From: Calothrix sp. 336/3
GTDB lineage: Bacteria > Cyanobacteriota > Cyanobacteriia > Cyanobacteriales > Nostocaceae
DNA length: 64,000 nucleotides
NCBI RefSeq assembly: GCF_000734895.2
Contig: NZ_CP011382.1
Span: 1,342,700 to 1,406,699, forward strand
Direction: 5' to 3'
In this document: positions 27,293 through 36,018 of the stretch, in pieces
How the letters are laid out: every line of letters starts with the position of its first letter
Position numbering within the stretch: the stretch's first letter is position 1
The notes under the pieces: model-generated
Told to the model about the DNA's origin: nothing
What the model saw: only the letters and a program-made list of their open reading frames with translations
Databases searched by the model: none
Program-made: the position numbers and the translations under genes

Positions 27293-27790
27293 ATGACACA
27301 AATCCTTTTACCCACTTCTTCTAATACCCATCTATTGGGTAATTTTCTAGGTAAATACTTGGCTCCTGGTAGTGTGCTTTTACTCCAGGGAGATTTAGGT
27401 GCAGGCAAAACTACCTTAGTGCAAGGTTTAGCCGCAGGTCTAGGTATTACTGATTCCGTAGTTAGTCCCACTTTTACCCTGATTAATGAGTATACAGAAG
27501 GGCGGATTCCTTTGTATCATTTAGACCTATATCGCCTAGAACCTCCAGAAGTTGCCGCTCTCAATCTAGAAAGTTATTGGGAGGGTGTGGAAGTGGATTT
27601 GGGGATTGTGGCAATTGAGTGGTCAGAAAGATTGCCCTACCTACCAGATAGTTATTTGCAAATCGATTTATGTCATCAGAATGGGGAAAATGGAGCGCAC
27701 ACATCCAGTCAAAGGTTAGCCGAGATTACACCCCATAATTTTCTTATCTGTGAACATATATGCGAGTTTCTTAAATCTTTATCTATTTAG
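27293..27790 (+). CDS. tsaE: tRNA threonylcarbamoyladenosine biosynthesis ATPase TsaE
   Basis: TsaE is the P-loop ATPase partner of TsaB/TsaD in making t6A37 on ANN-decoding tRNAs. The 165-residue product has the Walker [10 protein letters not shown] (33-41), [10 protein letters not shown] and [10 protein letters not shown] motifs and the [11 protein letters not shown] segment. GAGG (27282-27285) lies 7 bp before the ATG at 27293; a TTG two codons upstream is less likely. It is downstream of thrC. The link may be metabolic, since threonine is a t6A precursor. Confidence 0.93.
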   Translation: MTQILLPTSSNTHLLGNFLGKYLAPGSVLLLQGDLGAGKTTLVQGLAAGLGITDSVVSPTFTLINEYTEGRIPLYHLDLYRLEPPEVAALNLESYWEGVEVDLGIVAIEWSERLPYLPDSYLQIDLCHQNGENGAHTSSQRLAEITPHNFLICEHICEFLKSLSI

Positions 27791-28587
27791 AATTAGGATG
27801 CTTAGAGTTGATTTATAAAGTAAACCTTAAGACCTAAATAATATATTGATTTAATTCTCTCTGCAAAAGTAATATTTATGTCATAATTTTGTTTAATTGC
27901 TATCTAATACAATTCATACAAATTTGTGATGATGAGTGATTTTATCTGCCGCTTCCGCGCTCACAAGTCAAGTCTTTGTTAAACATTGGCTATCTCAACT
28001 CAATAAAATACTGTGTGTTTTTTCAGAAAAAATACGTTTTGTCAATTGGTTAATGCAAGCTTTAATAGGCTTTTCAGCTTTTTTTTGAGATTGTTAACTT
28101 GCATTTTATGCCAGTGTGAAGGAGTGTAAATTTCTATCAATTAACACTAAGTTAATCGGCAAAACATGAATATATTAAATTTGTCATAATTAAAATGATG
28201 CAAGGTGATTAATAATTTGCAATCGGAAAATTTACGGAATTGATTCCGTTGCTTCCCACTGTATTACTTCTCTACGATTGTTTAATGTGTGAATCCGGAG
28301 AGTTAAACACCGAAATTTTGCCGAGAATATACTCTGCACAGATAGTTTTACTATGTAATTGATTAAGTTCTGATGAAGGTTGGTTTTAAAAATCCGTAAG
28401 AACCATTAATTGAGAATTTCGTGTTTATTTGATTGCAAGTCTGAGTCTGTGAGGATGTTTGAAAATTCTTCTATGTCATAGATGCTTCTGCGGTTTCCTA
28501 CAGGGTTTACAAATATGCTTTGATTATTCATGAATATCTCGTGAACCTACCGTTTTGTGAGAAATGCGGGAGTTTGAATGTTGCCTC
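27791..28587. other. Long AT-rich convergent gap, no gene seen
   Basis: This is 797 bp between the 3' ends of tsaE and the large membrane-protein gene. No ORF of note was found. One weak terminator-like structure is present: AAGCT (28057-28061), a 14-nt loop, AGCTT (28076-28080), then a run of Ts to 28086 on the plus strand. It could end an unannotated small RNA. Nothing else could be supported. Confidence 0.5.
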
Positions 28588-31500
28588 CTATTCCCACTCT
28601 TGAAACTCATTTTGGGTATTACGTAAAAGAGAGTTGATTTGAGAGCGACGATTTTCAAAGTTAGCAGCGATGGAAATCAGAATGATACCGAGGATTAAAC
28701 CGATAATCCATTTGAAGAAGGGGTAACGGAGACTGAAAATCACCATTTGATGGATACTGGTAATGAGGAAGGTTGCTGTTCCTAGGAAGAGGTAGGCGCG
28801 GATTCGTAGAGCTAAACCAGCAAAAATGAAAATTAAACTCAGAATACCGGGGATTAAGGGGGTATCGAGGTGAAAAATCAAGGAGCAGCCACAAATTAAA
28901 CCACTACCTAGCGATCGCAGATAATGACGGTGAATTTTCTTTTCTGGTTGTTGCAGGGTGGGGTCTATTTGGGCGATATATAGGATGGATAAACCGATTA
29001 AGCTGACATACCACAGGTTATCTGTGAGGTTTAAATTGTTAAACCAACGCCACAATGCCCAATCAAGTAGGGTAATGCTGACATAGGAAAGACGGATATT
29101 GGTATTTGTGTAGGCAAGAAACAGGTAGAATCCGGCAGTGAGCAGGAGAGCGATGGAGTTTACTTGCTGCCATGTCAGAATCAGGGTGAGTACGGGCAAA
29201 ATATAGGCAATATGTTGCCAAGGTTTTTTTAGCCAACCCCAATTTTCCCAAGGAAGAATATAGAGTAAGTAGGCAGGAATACAAGATAGAGCCGCATTCC
29301 AAGGTTGTAATTGCCTGTAGATAAAATTACCGAGGGCAGTTTCCTGGGCATAAATACTGATAATGATGGTTTCGATAAAACCTAGGTATACCCAGAGAGC
29401 GGTGGCAGGAATGGTGGAAAAGGCAATTTCTGTATGGTTTGTATAATTATTGGCTCGCCCTTGGAAAATGGCGTAACGAGCCAGGAGTAAACCTGTGGCA
29501 ATAGCTAGATAACGATTGATGGCGATGGGTGCAGCGATCGCGGCAATGAGTAGGCAGCTACTCCATACCCAGTGAAAGTAGGCGATCGCCCGGATTTCGA
29601 GAATCGTTAAGCGCAGATATTGACTTAGCCAAGGGGCAAAAATCTGATAAATGTAGAGAATTCCTACACCTAGAGCAGCCATGGCAATTAACCCATCTCC
29701 CCAAGCACCACCCTGGGATTGAGCCATTTGGTAGAACAAAAGTTCATAAAGAGATAGGGAAATACCGATGATACCTAGGTATAATAGGGGCTTGAGTTCT
29801 TGTCTGCGTCTGCCCACTCCCACAAGAATGCAGGCGACACCGAGGGAGCAAAAACCAGTCCAACTCTGGAAAGTATCGAGGCGGAGTATCACACTCAAGC
29901 TGGCGTAGAGAATTGGTAGGATGTGGAAACTACTCGGAACCCTGTCTAAATTATGTTTTCTTTGCCACCACTCTCCGAGAATTTGGGTAATTAATCCTAG
30001 GGCAATGTTGGCGATCGCCACTCGCATCAGGGTACGTTCCCCAAAACCTAGCATCTGAGCGGAGATTAATTCTAAACTCCAACCAATCGCGTAGAATCCG
30101 TAGTTATTGGTTTCTCCCCAACTGCGATAGATAATTCCTCCCAGGATAATGAAGGTGGTGGTGAGGTATAAAATATCTGGGGCAGCAAGCTTTTGGTACA
30201 GTAGAACGGAGTGGAATGTGAGGGCAAGTAATTCCCCGAGGGTGAGAGCGATCGCCCATTGATCACAGGCAAAGGCATAGATATTGCTCAATTCTCCTTC
30301 CCTGCGTCGTAACTGTTTGTGGGTAAACCACAGTATGAGGGTGGCGATCGCCCCGAATACACACCAAGTTGCGATGGTTAATCCAGGTATTTGCCAAAGA
30401 ATTGACGCCACACTCGCCAGGAGAAAAGCAACAGTAATTACCGCAGATATTGTGTAAGTTAAATACCTCGTATTGACAAACATCACCACCGTTGCCACCA
30501 GCAGACTAATTAATCTACCAGGAAATAAGGGTAAGGTTAATAACTGTATTGCGCCCAAACTGATAATACTGAAAGCTGTTGCCAGGTTGCGCTGGGGGAT
30601 AGTAGCTCGACTTGCAACAGCAGTTAAGGTAATTGGTGTAGCTAACCAAATTAGGCTCCAAGCACCATAGTTAACTTTATTACCCAGCCAGAGATTTTCG
30701 GCATTAGTTGATAATACCAAGAAACTTAATCCTGCCAAGGATAAACCGATGTACCAAGCACTACGTCGCCATACCCCCTCACCTAAGGATGCCAACAGTT
30801 CTACAACCATGAAAAGGACGAAAATACTTGCCCAGAGATGATTTTCCAGGTTTGGGAAACGCCAATCGATGAGAGAAAATATGGTGAGGATGGCAGTTGT
30901 GTGTATTAAATATATCAGCCTGTTGCCAGAGCGCCGCCGATAGATAGTAAAGAGGGTGAGGGTAGAGAGGAGAAGATTCAGCGATCGCACACAGGGGTTA
31001 AGTAGAGAAATTGCAGTTAAACAAACTCCAAAAGCCAAATTGACTTGCTGACTAAATTTCCCTAATTGCCTTTTTTCATGGAGATAGAGCTTTTCTGTAA
31101 ACAGGGCGATCGCTATCACATAGGGAAACAAAGCAATACTGAGTAATGCTATTGATGGAGATTGGGTGAGTCGAGTGGCAGTAGTGAGAATTGAGACTTG
31201 CCATGGTGGGGGTACCAATCGCCAAGCTAAAAACATCATCTGCAAACCGACGATGAAAAATCCCAGGAAATCTCGCCTTCGACTATGTAACTCTAAGCGT
31301 TGGTATAAGTAGTACAAACCTAAACCACTGACAGCGAATGCTTGCCATGGTTGGGATATGACAGAAACTAGCCACCCAATAAATAGCAGGGTTGCACCAA
31401 GTAATTCCCAGGGGAAAGCAAAGGAAAGGGGAGAAGGGGTTTCTGTGGTTTGTTGTTTTTGTTGTACTAACCAGGTGACTAACCAACCGCAAATACCAAT

Positions 31501-32433
31501 AGCTAAACCGAGTTGGGTGATATCAAGACGAGCGACAAAAATGCCCCGTGTTAGGAGTAATAATAAACTGTAGATAATAACGGCAAGGGGAAGATTAATT
31601 CCAAATCGATTTCTGATATTTTCTTGGTTGCCGTAGAGGGTTTGGTAAATGGTGAGTAAACAAGTGCCAATCATCGCTATGTAGAGAGCGACTAGGGGAA
31701 AACCGGCAACTTTCCAACCCCAGTGGAGATAACTTAATCCCAGAATATTCACTAGACGTAATTTTTCCTGGGGAAGGGAGGTAGAAAATAGGCGATTTTG
31801 AAAGAGGATGACGGTGATTGCTGTGAGAATAATTAGGGCGATCGCCGCGATAATTCCATCCCCAAGATTAAACCACAAACCAAAACTATCTATTGCCCAA
31901 AAATTTACAGGCACTAGTAATAAACTTACCAGTAACAGAGCTTGAGCTGTTAAGCGTAGATTTTCCTGTCTGCCAGCCCAAAAACTCAACCCAAAAAAGC
32001 TTAAGGTATAGGCTAACAAAACTCCATACTGCCCAGAAGCAGGAAACCTCTCCCATTGACTCGCTGCTAATACTCCTGATGACACCACCACCAGAAACAT
32101 TCCCAGAAACAGCAACCAACGTACACTTAACTCGGATATCAGGGATTGGAAAATTCCCGCCAATCGACTGGGTTGTTTTGGTTTTTTGGGAATGACAGGA
32201 GCCAGTATTTCTGCTGATTCTTCCGCTTCTTCTGATGCTTTTGCTACAGATTCGCCAACTGCTTGAGCCTCTAAATTCACCCGACAGGTTAAGTACTCAC
32301 GGCAAATTTGTCGTACCTGAGCATTGGAAATCAAACCCATACGCAACCAAATATCCAGCCCTCGGAGTAACTCCGGGTGAGTAGATGGGAGTCTGATGTT
32401 GAGATTGAAAGAATCTTTCTGGGAAGATGACAT
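28588..32433 (-). CDS. Giant polytopic membrane protein (DUF2157-like)
   Basis: The 1281-residue protein has a soluble N-terminal 110 residues that include a helical ICREYLTCRV segment and an acidic AEESAEILAPV stretch. About thirty or more hydrophobic helices follow with short loops. The first membrane unit (WLLFLGMFLVVVSSGVLAASQWERFPASGQYGVLLAYTL) resembles DUF2157 membrane proteins. No transport, ATPase or enzymatic motif is visible, so function is unknown. It stands alone. Homologues of this size are, to my knowledge, mainly cyanobacterial. Confidence 0.75.
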   Translation of the reverse strand: MSSSQKDSFNLNIRLPSTHPELLRGLDIWLRMGLISNAQVRQICREYLTCRVNLEAQAVGESVAKASEEAEESAEILAPVIPKKPKQPSRLAGIFQSLISELSVRWLLFLGMFLVVVSSGVLAASQWERFPASGQYGVLLAYTLSFFGLSFWAGRQENLRLTAQALLLVSLLLVPVNFWAIDSFGLWFNLGDGIIAAIALIILTAITVILFQNRLFSTSLPQEKLRLVNILGLSYLHWGWKVAGFPLVALYIAMIGTCLLTIYQTLYGNQENIRNRFGINLPLAVIIYSLLLLLTRGIFVARLDITQLGLAIGICGWLVTWLVQQKQQTTETPSPLSFAFPWELLGATLLFIGWLVSVISQPWQAFAVSGLGLYYLYQRLELHSRRRDFLGFFIVGLQMMFLAWRLVPPPWQVSILTTATRLTQSPSIALLSIALFPYVIAIALFTEKLYLHEKRQLGKFSQQVNLAFGVCLTAISLLNPCVRSLNLLLSTLTLFTIYRRRSGNRLIYLIHTTAILTIFSLIDWRFPNLENHLWASIFVLFMVVELLASLGEGVWRRSAWYIGLSLAGLSFLVLSTNAENLWLGNKVNYGAWSLIWLATPITLTAVASRATIPQRNLATAFSIISLGAIQLLTLPLFPGRLISLLVATVVMFVNTRYLTYTISAVITVAFLLASVASILWQIPGLTIATWCVFGAIATLILWFTHKQLRRREGELSNIYAFACDQWAIALTLGELLALTFHSVLLYQKLAAPDILYLTTTFIILGGIIYRSWGETNNYGFYAIGWSLELISAQMLGFGERTLMRVAIANIALGLITQILGEWWQRKHNLDRVPSSFHILPILYASLSVILRLDTFQSWTGFCSLGVACILVGVGRRRQELKPLLYLGIIGISLSLYELLFYQMAQSQGGAWGDGLIAMAALGVGILYIYQIFAPWLSQYLRLTILEIRAIAYFHWVWSSCLLIAAIAAPIAINRYLAIATGLLLARYAIFQGRANNYTNHTEIAFSTIPATALWVYLGFIETIIISIYAQETALGNFIYRQLQPWNAALSCIPAYLLYILPWENWGWLKKPWQHIAYILPVLTLILTWQQVNSIALLLTAGFYLFLAYTNTNIRLSYVSITLLDWALWRWFNNLNLTDNLWYVSLIGLSILYIAQIDPTLQQPEKKIHRHYLRSLGSGLICGCSLIFHLDTPLIPGILSLIFIFAGLALRIRAYLFLGTATFLITSIHQMVIFSLRYPFFKWIIGLILGIILISIAANFENRRSQINSLLRNTQNEFQEWE

Positions 32434-32551
32434 AAATCAGGAATAATCAAAGAATAGTGAAGTATAGATGCTTCAATCTTCACCATTTAATAGTATCTTT
32501 TCAGTGAGTTGGACAAGAAGTTAACATGAGTCAATTTTCAGATGAATTCCT

Positions 32552-33033
32552 ATGAGCGAGACAGTTTACATCGAAACCAGCATATTGGGTTATCTCACCG
32601 CCAGATCAACCAAAAATCTGATTGTAGCTGCAAATATAGAAGTAACAAAAGACTGGTGGAAATCTCGTAGAACTGCTTTTACTCTTTACACTTCGGAGGC
32701 AGTTATCACTGAAGTCGCACAGGGAGATGTAGAGATTGCTACTCAGCGTCTGGAGATACTGCGTAACTTTGTAACTTTCCACTGCTGGAGTTGAACCAGG
32801 ATGTACAAGTCTTAGCTACAAACATTTTGACTCGGAGTAACCTTCCTCCAAAAGCTAATGTAGATGCTATTCATATTGCTGCTGCGACTGTCCATGGTAT
32901 GAATTATCTGTTAACGTGGAATTGTAAGCATATTGCCAATGCTCAAATTCAGGGGAAATTGGCAGAGATTAGTCTTGATTTTGGCTACGAATTACCGATT
33001 CTTTGCACCCCCTATGAACTTATGGGAGATTAG
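32552..33033 (+). pseudogene. VapC-like PIN-domain toxin, frameshifted
   Basis: Two frames together encode one PIN domain. The first (32552-32794) runs MSETVYIETSILGYLTAR... to RLEILRNFVTF. The second, shifted by -1, continues PLLELNQDVQVLATNIL...DAIHIAAATVHGMNYLLTWNCKHIAN to 33033. PIN acidic residues are present in YIETS, ITEVA and VDAIH. PIN toxins are RNases. The break is near 32776-32790, in TTTGTAACTTTCC. It is either a decayed toxin, a sequencing error in a T run, or, less likely, programmed frameshifting. The partner gene starts 3 bp after the stop. Confidence 0.75.
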
Positions 33034-33036
33034 CTT

Positions 33037-33267
33037 ATGTGGAGAGATGAAATTGTCGAAGAAATCCACCGCATCAGGGAAGAATATGCTAAGTCTTTTA
33101 ACTATGATTTGGACGCAATATTTGTAGACTTACGCAAAAAACAGGCTGATAGTGGTAGAGAAGTTGTGAGCTTTTCACGCAAGAGCGAGGGGTTAATCGC
33201 GCGTTGGAGTGGACGGAAAAAAGTTATTGCTGATGATACCAAGGATACTAGCCAAACCTCCACTTAG
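33037..33267 (+). CDS. Small partner protein of the PIN toxin, probable antitoxin
   Basis: The 76-residue charged protein begins MWRDEIVEEIHRIREEYAKSF with a helical start and has a basic C-terminal part (SGRKKVIADD). It starts 3 bp after the PIN-domain frame, so the two are co-transcribed. I have seen this pairing (PIN protein followed by a MWRDEIVEEIHRIREEYA protein) as common in cyanobacteria. Antitoxin function is inferred from position only; no classic DNA-binding fold is evident. Confidence 0.65.
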   Translation: MWRDEIVEEIHRIREEYAKSFNYDLDAIFVDLRKKQADSGREVVSFSRKSEGLIARWSGRKKVIADDTKDTSQTST

Positions 33268-33339
33268 GCAGTAGACATCGGTATGAAAAAGACATCAAAT
33301 TGGGCTTTCGGGCAAATATCATTAAATTTACTCGGTGTC

Positions 33340-34200
33340 TCATACATTGCTCGACTCAAACATTTCCTCAGACATTACCCCTTCCGCAACCTTGGTGACA
33401 CTACCCGTCATCGTCACCATAAAATTATCCCGAATGGCGATCGCGATTTCTCCTCCTGGCATATGTACGGCGATCGCTCCATCACACAAACCTAAACGAT
33501 AGGCAACAGCTGCTGCCGCACTACTGCTACTACCAGATGCTAAGGTATAACCTGCACCCCTTTCCCAAATCTCAATCTGAATATTTCCTCGATCCAGAAC
33601 TTTCATAAACTGAACATTAGTACGCTGGGGAAAATTAGGATGCACTTCCACTAAAGAGCCATATTGCTTGGCGATTTCTGGGGTAATTTCCGGTAACTGA
33701 ATCACACAATGGGGGTTACCAATTGTTGCTGCACAAAAGGTAAAAGTTTTATCGGCAACCACAATACTTTCTTCAATAACTTCCCTAGACTCTCCCCGCA
33801 CAGGAATTTTGTCACTCAGGAAACTCACATAACCCATTTCTACTTGCACAATTTTCCCAGAATCAGTAACTTGTGCTTTCACTTTTCCACCCAGGGTGTG
33901 AATCTCAAATTCTTCCCCTTGAACTAGTTTTTTATCCCATAAATAACGAGAAAAAATTCTCAATCCATTCCCACTCTTTTCTGCCTCACTACCATCCGGG
34001 TTAAAAATCCGCAATCCAAACCTGGCATTCTCAGAAGGTAGGGAACCAAATAAAATTCCATCACTCCCAATTCCAAAATTACGATGGCAAATTCGCCGAA
34101 TTATTTCTGGAGTTAATGCAAAGCCTAAGTCTTCAGGGGCAATAACTAAATAATCATTTCCTAGGGCATGATATTTGGAATATTTAACTTGATGAAACAT
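33340..34200 (-). CDS. Diaminopimelate epimerase-like protein with both catalytic Cys replaced by Ser
   Basis: The 286-residue protein has the DapF fold: YHALGNDYLVI, GIGSDGILFG, FNPDGSEAEKSGNGLRIFSRY, IGNPHCVI, FPQRTNVQFM and IEIWERGAGYTLASGSSSSAAAAVA. DapF interconverts LL- and meso-diaminopimelate using two cysteines, in CGNG and ACGTG. Here these read SGNG and ASGSS, so both are serine (codons AGT and TCT). It is therefore unlikely to be an ordinary DapF and may act on another substrate or by another reaction. The gene lies 31 bp downstream of the LuxR-type regulator on the same strand, so it is probably controlled by it. Confidence 0.8.
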   Translation of the reverse strand: MFHQVKYSKYHALGNDYLVIAPEDLGFALTPEIIRRICHRNFGIGSDGILFGSLPSENARFGLRIFNPDGSEAEKSGNGLRIFSRYLWDKKLVQGEEFEIHTLGGKVKAQVTDSGKIVQVEMGYVSFLSDKIPVRGESREVIEESIVVADKTFTFCAATIGNPHCVIQLPEITPEIAKQYGSLVEVHPNFPQRTNVQFMKVLDRGNIQIEIWERGAGYTLASGSSSSAAAAVAYRLGLCDGAIAVHMPGGEIAIAIRDNFMVTMTGSVTKVAEGVMSEEMFESSNV

Positions 34201-34231
34201 AGAAAAGAGAAATAAACTTATTCAGTTAAAT

Positions 34232-34954
34232 TTAAGATAAATCATACACCTTTGCAACCATCTGCGCCCGTGTAGAGACATGCAATTTAACAAAAATGCG
34301 TTTCAAAGCTTGCTTAACACCGTTATCGCTGATACCCAATTTCTGCGCCATCTCATGATTAGTTAATCCTTTAGCAATCAAGTCAACAATCTGTAATTCC
34401 CGCTTTGTTAAACAATCACGAACACCAGCGCTATTTTGAGGAGATTGCAAGCGCAACATGGCGAGATTAACTGAGAGATGACAACTCAAGGCACTGATAT
34501 TTCTTAAATCTTCATCGGTAAAAGATGGCATTCCTTGGGTGCGTAAAAAGTGAATTTTGCCGATAATTTCCCCTTGACCTAGCAAAGGAGCAATTATACC
34601 ATGCTCAAAACCGTAGCGCGACCACAAATGTTGATAAACTATGCTTTCTTTCCACGGGGTAGTTACATTTACTAAGAGGTTGTGTGTGGGAATATGCTGC
34701 TCAATCACACAGCGCATCATGGGATCTGCTTGCCAACCAATTTCACTATATCTATCAATAAAAGTTTCTGAGAATCCAGTAAAATCCAGTGCCGCAACTT
34801 GGTGATTTGTATCAAAAAAGGCAATACCCCAGGATTTTGCCCCGAACAATGAGCCAGTTTCTGCCATGAAATGTGAGCGTAACTGTGATTCGTTTTGGGC
34901 GATCGCCAGTAAATGAAACAGATTGGTAAAAGCTTTATATCTAGGATTCATCAT
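34232..34954 (-). CDS. LuxR-family regulator with N-terminal ligand-sensing domain
   Basis: The 240-residue regulator has an N-terminal GAF/autoinducer-binding-like domain (about 10-165; SWGIAFFDTN, YGFEHGIIAPLLGQGEIIGKIHFLR, FTDEDLRNISALSCHLS). A C-terminal LuxR helix-turn-helix follows (about 180-235; LTKRELQIVDLIAKGLTNHEMAQKLGISDNGVKQALKRIF). No LuxI gene is seen, so it would be a solo regulator. Immediately upstream is a 16-bp dyad ending 3 bp before the ATG. It faces the SnoaL-like gene and precedes the DapF-like gene, forming a divergent cluster. Confidence 0.85.
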   Translation of the reverse strand: MMNPRYKAFTNLFHLLAIAQNESQLRSHFMAETGSLFGAKSWGIAFFDTNHQVAALDFTGFSETFIDRYSEIGWQADPMMRCVIEQHIPTHNLLVNVTTPWKESIVYQHLWSRYGFEHGIIAPLLGQGEIIGKIHFLRTQGMPSFTDEDLRNISALSCHLSVNLAMLRLQSPQNSAGVRDCLTKRELQIVDLIAKGLTNHEMAQKLGISDNGVKQALKRIFVKLHVSTRAQMVAKVYDLS

Positions 34955-34957
34955 GCT

Positions 34958-34973
34958 GTACCCAAATGGGTAC
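34958..34973. promoter_or_regulatory. Perfect dyad GTACCCA-AA-TGGGTAC, candidate LuxR operator
   Basis: The 16-bp inverted repeat lies 3 bp upstream of the LuxR-type start codon, where a ribosome site would be. A related site, GTACC-GAG-TGGGTG, lies at 35038-35051 near the SnoaL-like gene. Symmetry and placement suggest a dimeric regulator, most simply the LuxR-type protein itself. That is inference. Confidence 0.55.
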
Positions 34974-35037
34974 TAGTAATTCTAAAACATTTTCCCTAGC
35001 ATTGATGACAACAAACAGTAAATTCTTTTTCAGGTAA

Positions 35038-35051
35038 GTACCGAGTGGGTG
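35038..35051. promoter_or_regulatory. Second, imperfect dyad related to the LuxR operator
   Basis: GTACC-GAG-TGGGTG keeps both half-sites with a spacer one base shorter than in the site at 34958-34973. It lies about 34 bp upstream of the ATG at 35085. The centres of the two sites are about 79 bp apart. Confidence 0.4.
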
Positions 35052-35084
35052 AAATTATTTTCTATAGGTTACTTAAAATTCATC

Positions 35085-35582
35085 ATGGATATTGCGATGA
35101 GTACACAGGAAGTCATTGATAAATTTGTAGAATTACTTTGGAATCAACGTCAATTCGATTTAGCAGATGAGTTATTTTTAGATAATTTTATCGCTCGTCC
35201 TTTTGCACATCAACCTATGTGGGATGGTACGGGTGCAGAGAGTATGAAACATCATATTCATGGATGGTTGGAAGGATTACCAGATTTGCAGATGCAGCCA
35301 TTAAATGTGATGGTGCAGGGAAATCAAAGTTTTGTCCGATGGGAAATCACTGGTACTCACAAAGGTTTTCTGTACGGGCTACCACCCACTGGTAAAATAA
35401 TTAAAGGTAAAGGAATCACATTTTTTGAAGTTGAGAATGGCAAAATTTTAGAACTTCAAACCCTATTTGATGCCCTGGGATTGATGCAGCAATTGCATGT
35501 TATCCCCGATGCTGTCACCTTTATTCAAAACCACATCAATCACTTACAGCAGCATGATAACATTGACAAGTTTTCTAATTAA
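35085..35582 (+). CDS. SnoaL-like ester cyclase / NTF2-fold protein
   Basis: The product is about 165 residues (from ATG 35085; 161 from ATG 35097) with the SnoaL-like alpha+beta barrel pattern: VIDKFVELLWNQRQFDLADELFLDNFIARP, SMKHHIHGWLEGLPDLQMQPLNVMVQGNQSFVRWEITGTHKG, PTGKIIKGKGITFFEVENGKILELQTLFDALGLMQQL. Members are cyclases, isomerases or ligand-binding proteins. It is transcribed divergently from the LuxR/DapF-like operon across a 130-bp region with two related dyads, so co-regulation is likely. The substrate is unknown. Confidence 0.8.
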   Translation: MDIAMSTQEVIDKFVELLWNQRQFDLADELFLDNFIARPFAHQPMWDGTGAESMKHHIHGWLEGLPDLQMQPLNVMVQGNQSFVRWEITGTHKGFLYGLPPTGKIIKGKGITFFEVENGKILELQTLFDALGLMQQLHVIPDAVTFIQNHINHLQQHDNIDKFSN

Positions 35583-36018
35583 TTTATCTGATTTTTAATG
35601 TTGATTTTTCTCTCAGTTTGTAAAAATATTGATGATGCTTAATACCATTTTAATATAAAGTTGTACATAATGAGTTGCTGAGATTGCCTCGCTCCAATAG
35701 CCTTCGGCAAGCCACTTCGTGTCTACGTTGCGCTCGCAATGACACGCAAAAATTTTCTATGCAGCTTCATATAAAATTGGTATAAGGGCATATTATCTAT
35801 TCCTATTCTTATTATTTTTACAAAAAGTAAAATCAATAAGCAAACATCATCAATATTTACATAAATAAAATAGAAAATATCTATATTTTTATGGATAAAA
35901 AAAGCTGTATATAACGTTGTTTAAATTGCCAAGATATTTAGTATATGATAAACCTATCAAGACGTTTCGCCAGAGCGTCTCTACGTTAAACCAAATAAAT
36001 TCAAGGATATATTTCGCT
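35583..36018. other. Intergenic region with a 142-bp inverted-repeat element
   Basis: It contains the MITE-like element 35642-35783 and AT-rich DNA up to the gamma-glutamyltransferase start. AAGGA at 36003-36007 precedes that ATG. No gene was seen. Confidence 0.6.
35642..35783. mobile_element. MITE-like element with about 26-bp terminal inverted repeats
   Basis: The left end ATACCATTTTAATATAAAG... (from 35642) pairs with the right end ...CTTCATATAAAATTGGTAT (to 35783). The interior has GCCTTCGGC and an AGATTGCCTCGCTCC...GCTCGCAATGACACG motif that recurs in part near 44560-44590 and 48663-48705. It is noncoding. Confidence 0.55.
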
